Assembly (NCBI GenBank): GCA_007922305.1
Contig: ML677472.1
Span: 62,001-126,000 of the forward strand
Reading direction: 5' to 3'
DNA length: 64,000 nucleotides
From: Dermatemys mawii
Taxonomy: Eukaryota > Chordata > Testudines > Dermatemydidae
The notes beneath the pieces are model-generated. The model made no database searches and was not told the origin of the DNA. It saw only the letters and a program-made list of their open reading frames with translations. Below, piece by piece: positions 56,048 to 64,000 of this stretch. Made by a program: the position numbers and the translations under genes. Numbering within the stretch: position 1 is the stretch's first letter; each line of letters begins with the position of its first letter.

Positions 56048-56059
56048 GGCACTGTCAAG

Positions 56060-57039
56060 TTGTGGCAGAGGGCAAAGCACTGGCACAAGGAGGCACAGAA
56101 GGGATAACAGTTACCCTAGTGGGATGAGCCACCTTCCATGTTAACAGAAATAATAGGATAGGGGGAAGAGAGGCTTTTTTATTTCCCCTCTCACAAGACA
56201 GTAATTCTCAGCTCCTGCTTCCCAGGATTGTGTCCTTAAAGGCATCCTAGTGCCTTGACATGGCACCTCTTTCCTTTTGAGATATAATGTCCTGAGGTGC
56301 TAAAGGAGACTTTATTCAGTGAAATATTTTAAACCCAACTCACAAAAAACCTATGTGTTACACATTTTTAGTATTTAAAAGATTCCCTTCTCAGCTTATA
56401 TGCCTGAATAAAGTCTCCTAGCAGTTTACAAATTTCTCTTTGCTGGTGCTGCGATTCCCTGAATTGCACTCCCTTTCTTGCAATCCATTATAAAAATCGT
56501 CTTGCCCTGCTAATTGTTTACTTTTAAAAATATTTATTTATTATTCTTATTACTTTTAGCACTTCATCCTTTACATTTGTCAGCATTGTGCAGAAAGATG
56601 TTAATCTGCTATTTAATATTTTAATAACAAATAATCATTGAAAATATTTATAAGTAAACAGTTGCTAGTAGTTTTAGCAGTGACATCTGTGTTTTTAGTG
56701 TAGAACTTCCTATGTTTTTACAGGGATTTTTAATTTGGAATTTTTAATTCTAAATTTTTCTTTTCCTTTTTATAGCACAAGTTGATTCTGCTGAATCATA
56801 TGACTTCCAGTCTGACTGATTTCCTGGCCTAGTATCAAAACTTCTTCATTTTCATTTGATCCACCAATGGGGGCTGCCTTTCTCAACTTTATTTTGCCTC
56901 TCAATCAAGCCCCTAGTGCTTTTTCACATGGCATGGCTGATATGTGGAACTTGGCTCCAAAGTATTCACTGAGGTCAGTATACTATCTCATAATAAATCC
57001 TTCTCAAAGGCAAAAATCTACTGTAATTATTACTGAAAT
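56060..57039. other. Spacer, no gene seen
   Basis: AT-rich with no recognised exon or repeat. Confidence 0.4.
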
Positions 57040-57310
57040 AAGAATGGCCTTACTGGTTCAGATCAATGGTTCATCTAACCCAGTATCCTGTCTTCCAACA
57101 GTGGCCAGTGCCAGATGCTTCAGAGAGAATGAACAGAACAGGCAGTCATCTGGAGAACCCCTGTCATCCACTCCCAGCTTCTGACAGTCAGAGGCTAGGG
57201 GCACCTAGAACATAGTGTTGCATCCCTGGCCATTGATGGACTCATCCTCCAGGAATTTATCTAATTGTTTTCTGAACCCATTTATAGTTTTAGTCTTCAT
57301 GACATAATGT
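57040..57310 (-). repeat. CR1 3' end, minus strand
   Basis: AATGGCCTTACTGGTTCAG through CCAGTATCCTGTCTTCC is the reverse complement of a CR1 3' untranslated region like the one at 47,460-47,580. Confidence 0.8.
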
Positions 57311-57938
57311 ACATACATCTACAAGATTGCTTGACAATCACAAAAATTCCAGAATCATGAGTTATACAACCAGAAAGCATGACTTTTAAAAGAAGAAATA
57401 AATGTTATTGTATTATTTTTATGTGGCTTTTTCTTCTTGAGCCTTTAGGGTGCAAGAGGCCCAGATCCATACAATAGGAGCCTAAACCCCTGAATGAATC
57501 TTGGTCTAGCTTCACAGTTTTGCTGTTATCTCTCCCGAACAATTCATATACCTAAACCCATATGCTAATTAGTTTGTCACTTATGTGAGTGCCTACTTGT
57601 GTTCATGTTGATTCAAAATGCAGTGCACCATGGGTATGTAGCCCACTGTACAACTCTCACCTGCCAATGTACTGTATTTTGGGACTGTATGTACTGTATG
57701 GGAACTCATACTGGGGCCCAAACAGATTGCACAAGGGTGACTGGGAGCATGGGATCAACTTCCCATAATGCAATGTTCACCATCCCATAATTTGATAGTT
57801 ATCACATAATTTTTTTCATAAATCCTACAAATCTGGGTGGTCCTTCTCACTGTCTGCCATGTCTGAAGGAAGCATGGAGCCTGCACAGCTTCGCACTATT
57901 GTTATGAGTGTTGGTTATGAGTTGTATGGGTGGGATGG

Positions 57939-58216
57939 GTCTTCTGGTTCATGGTTTGTTTTATGAATCCTGTTTGAGGTGTTTCCCCAACATAATGCTG
58001 CATTGTTTATCTCTGTTATTAAAAGTCTTTTGCTACACAGACTCGGTGATCACGAGAGGGGGAGTATTGCCTTTTAGAGGTGCCCAGAGGGGTGATATAT
58101 GGTTGTCCCAAGTCACTTTGTGGGGGCTCGAGCTGGTTTGCACTGTGTTATCGGAACAGAGCCCCTAGATACTGAAACCAGCCCTTGTTGCTGCCAGCTC
58201 TGATGGGCAGAACGGT
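57939..58216 (+). repeat. Partial LTR-like repeat
   Basis: Reverse-complement match to 20,703-20,985: CTTCTGGTTCATGGTTTG, an ATTAAA signal, and the end GGGCAGAACGGTTACA. It is truncated at its 5' side. It lies just downstream of the trypsinogen polyadenylation signal on the opposite strand. Confidence 0.6.
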
Positions 58217-58332
58217 TACACTTCCATCTGGAAGGCACTACAAAAATATGTGATTATTTTTGTTTTCAGTAAGGATACCTGTTACCTAAGCAGAGAAACA
58301 GCCAAAGAACATTTACACAAACACAAACTCTA

Positions 58333-58338
58333 TTTATT
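58333..58338 (-). terminator. Polyadenylation signal of trypsinogen
   Basis: AATAAA on the minus strand, 82 bp beyond the stop codon at 58,420. Confidence 0.75.
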
Positions 58339-58419
58339 CCATAGCATTGGAAAGTCTAATACATGGCTGAGGAAATGGGGGTGTGGAAGATAGTACTGGT
58401 CACATGGCACGAGAGCATC

Positions 58420-63755
<5,336 letters not shown>

Positions 63756-64000
63756 CTGGGTGAAAGAGGAAGATTAAATTAAAATCCATCATGGGAAAAA
63801 TGGAGCCAGTCTGGATGAGGGGATTGGGAATGAGATACGAAGCCTCTCACTTTTAGGACACTGACTTTGCTTCAAGCTCAAGCTGATGGTAGCCAAAAGG
63901 TCTCCACAGCTGTTGGCTCTTTGTGGATTGCTCTATGCAATCGTGCTGTGGGACTCAATCAGTCCAGCTTCAAGTGCCCATGTGTCCATATTACAATCAC
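63756..64000. other. Start of trypsinogen intron 1, no exon 1 seen
   Basis: No ATG-plus-hydrophobic leader exon with a GT donor was found on the minus strand in the last 245 bp. Confidence 0.6.

Noticed and set aside
55068..56088. Several 100-144 codon ORFs
   Set aside because: Within the GC-rich transposon at 55,069-56,047. All frames on both strands are open through composition.

Overview
This is vertebrate nuclear DNA, very probably from a turtle or close reptile relative. It is a piece of the T-cell receptor beta (TRB) V-gene neighbourhood. Three kinds of gene lie together: intronless bitter-taste receptors (TAS2R, minus strand), TRBV segments with 23-bp-spacer recombination signals (plus strand), and a multi-exon pancreatic-type trypsinogen (minus strand). 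TRBV next to trypsinogen is a conserved vertebrate synteny. The reptile call is inference. It rests on abundant CR1 LINEs, Penelope-like elements with a GIY-YIG domain, hAT, Harbinger and CACTA-like DNA transposons, and their subfamily flavour.

Layout. Bases 1-14,205 form copy 1 of a large duplicated block: TAS2R pseudogene, intact TAS2R, Harbinger relic, dead TRBV, second dead TRBV, CR1 ORF1 piece. Bases 14,206-24,619 are a unique spacer filled with repeats: a CR1 carrying two hAT elements, a Penelope-like element inside another CR1, two LTR-like units, and a hAT element with a perfect 8-bp target duplication. Bases 24,620 to about 44,715 are copy 2 of the block: intact TAS2R, Harbinger relic, TAS2R relic, dead TRBV, functional-looking TRBV, and a nearly full-length CR1 interrupted by a CACTA-like transposon with an open 564-residue gene. 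The rest of that CR1 runs to about 47,590. A third TRBV unit (47,750-51,700) holds another functional-looking TRBV. A TRBV of a different family follows at 53,311-54,037. Bases 58,333-63,755 hold exons 2-5 of a trypsinogen gene whose exon 1 lies beyond the right edge.

How it fits together. The repeating unit appears to be [TAS2R on minus] ... [dead TRBV] ... [TRBV on plus], so bitter-receptor and TRBV copies were amplified together. Three TRBV look usable (37,838; 49,560; 53,311) and three are dead. No D, J or C segment was seen. The trypsinogen is open with intact splice sites and a catalytic triad. It carries Glu in place of the oxyanion-hole Gly193 and lacks four residues of a substrate-pocket loop, so its activity is in doubt. 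The sequence has two N runs (10 at 50,715 and 100 at 62,642).

All family names come from recognising motifs by eye. No database search was run.
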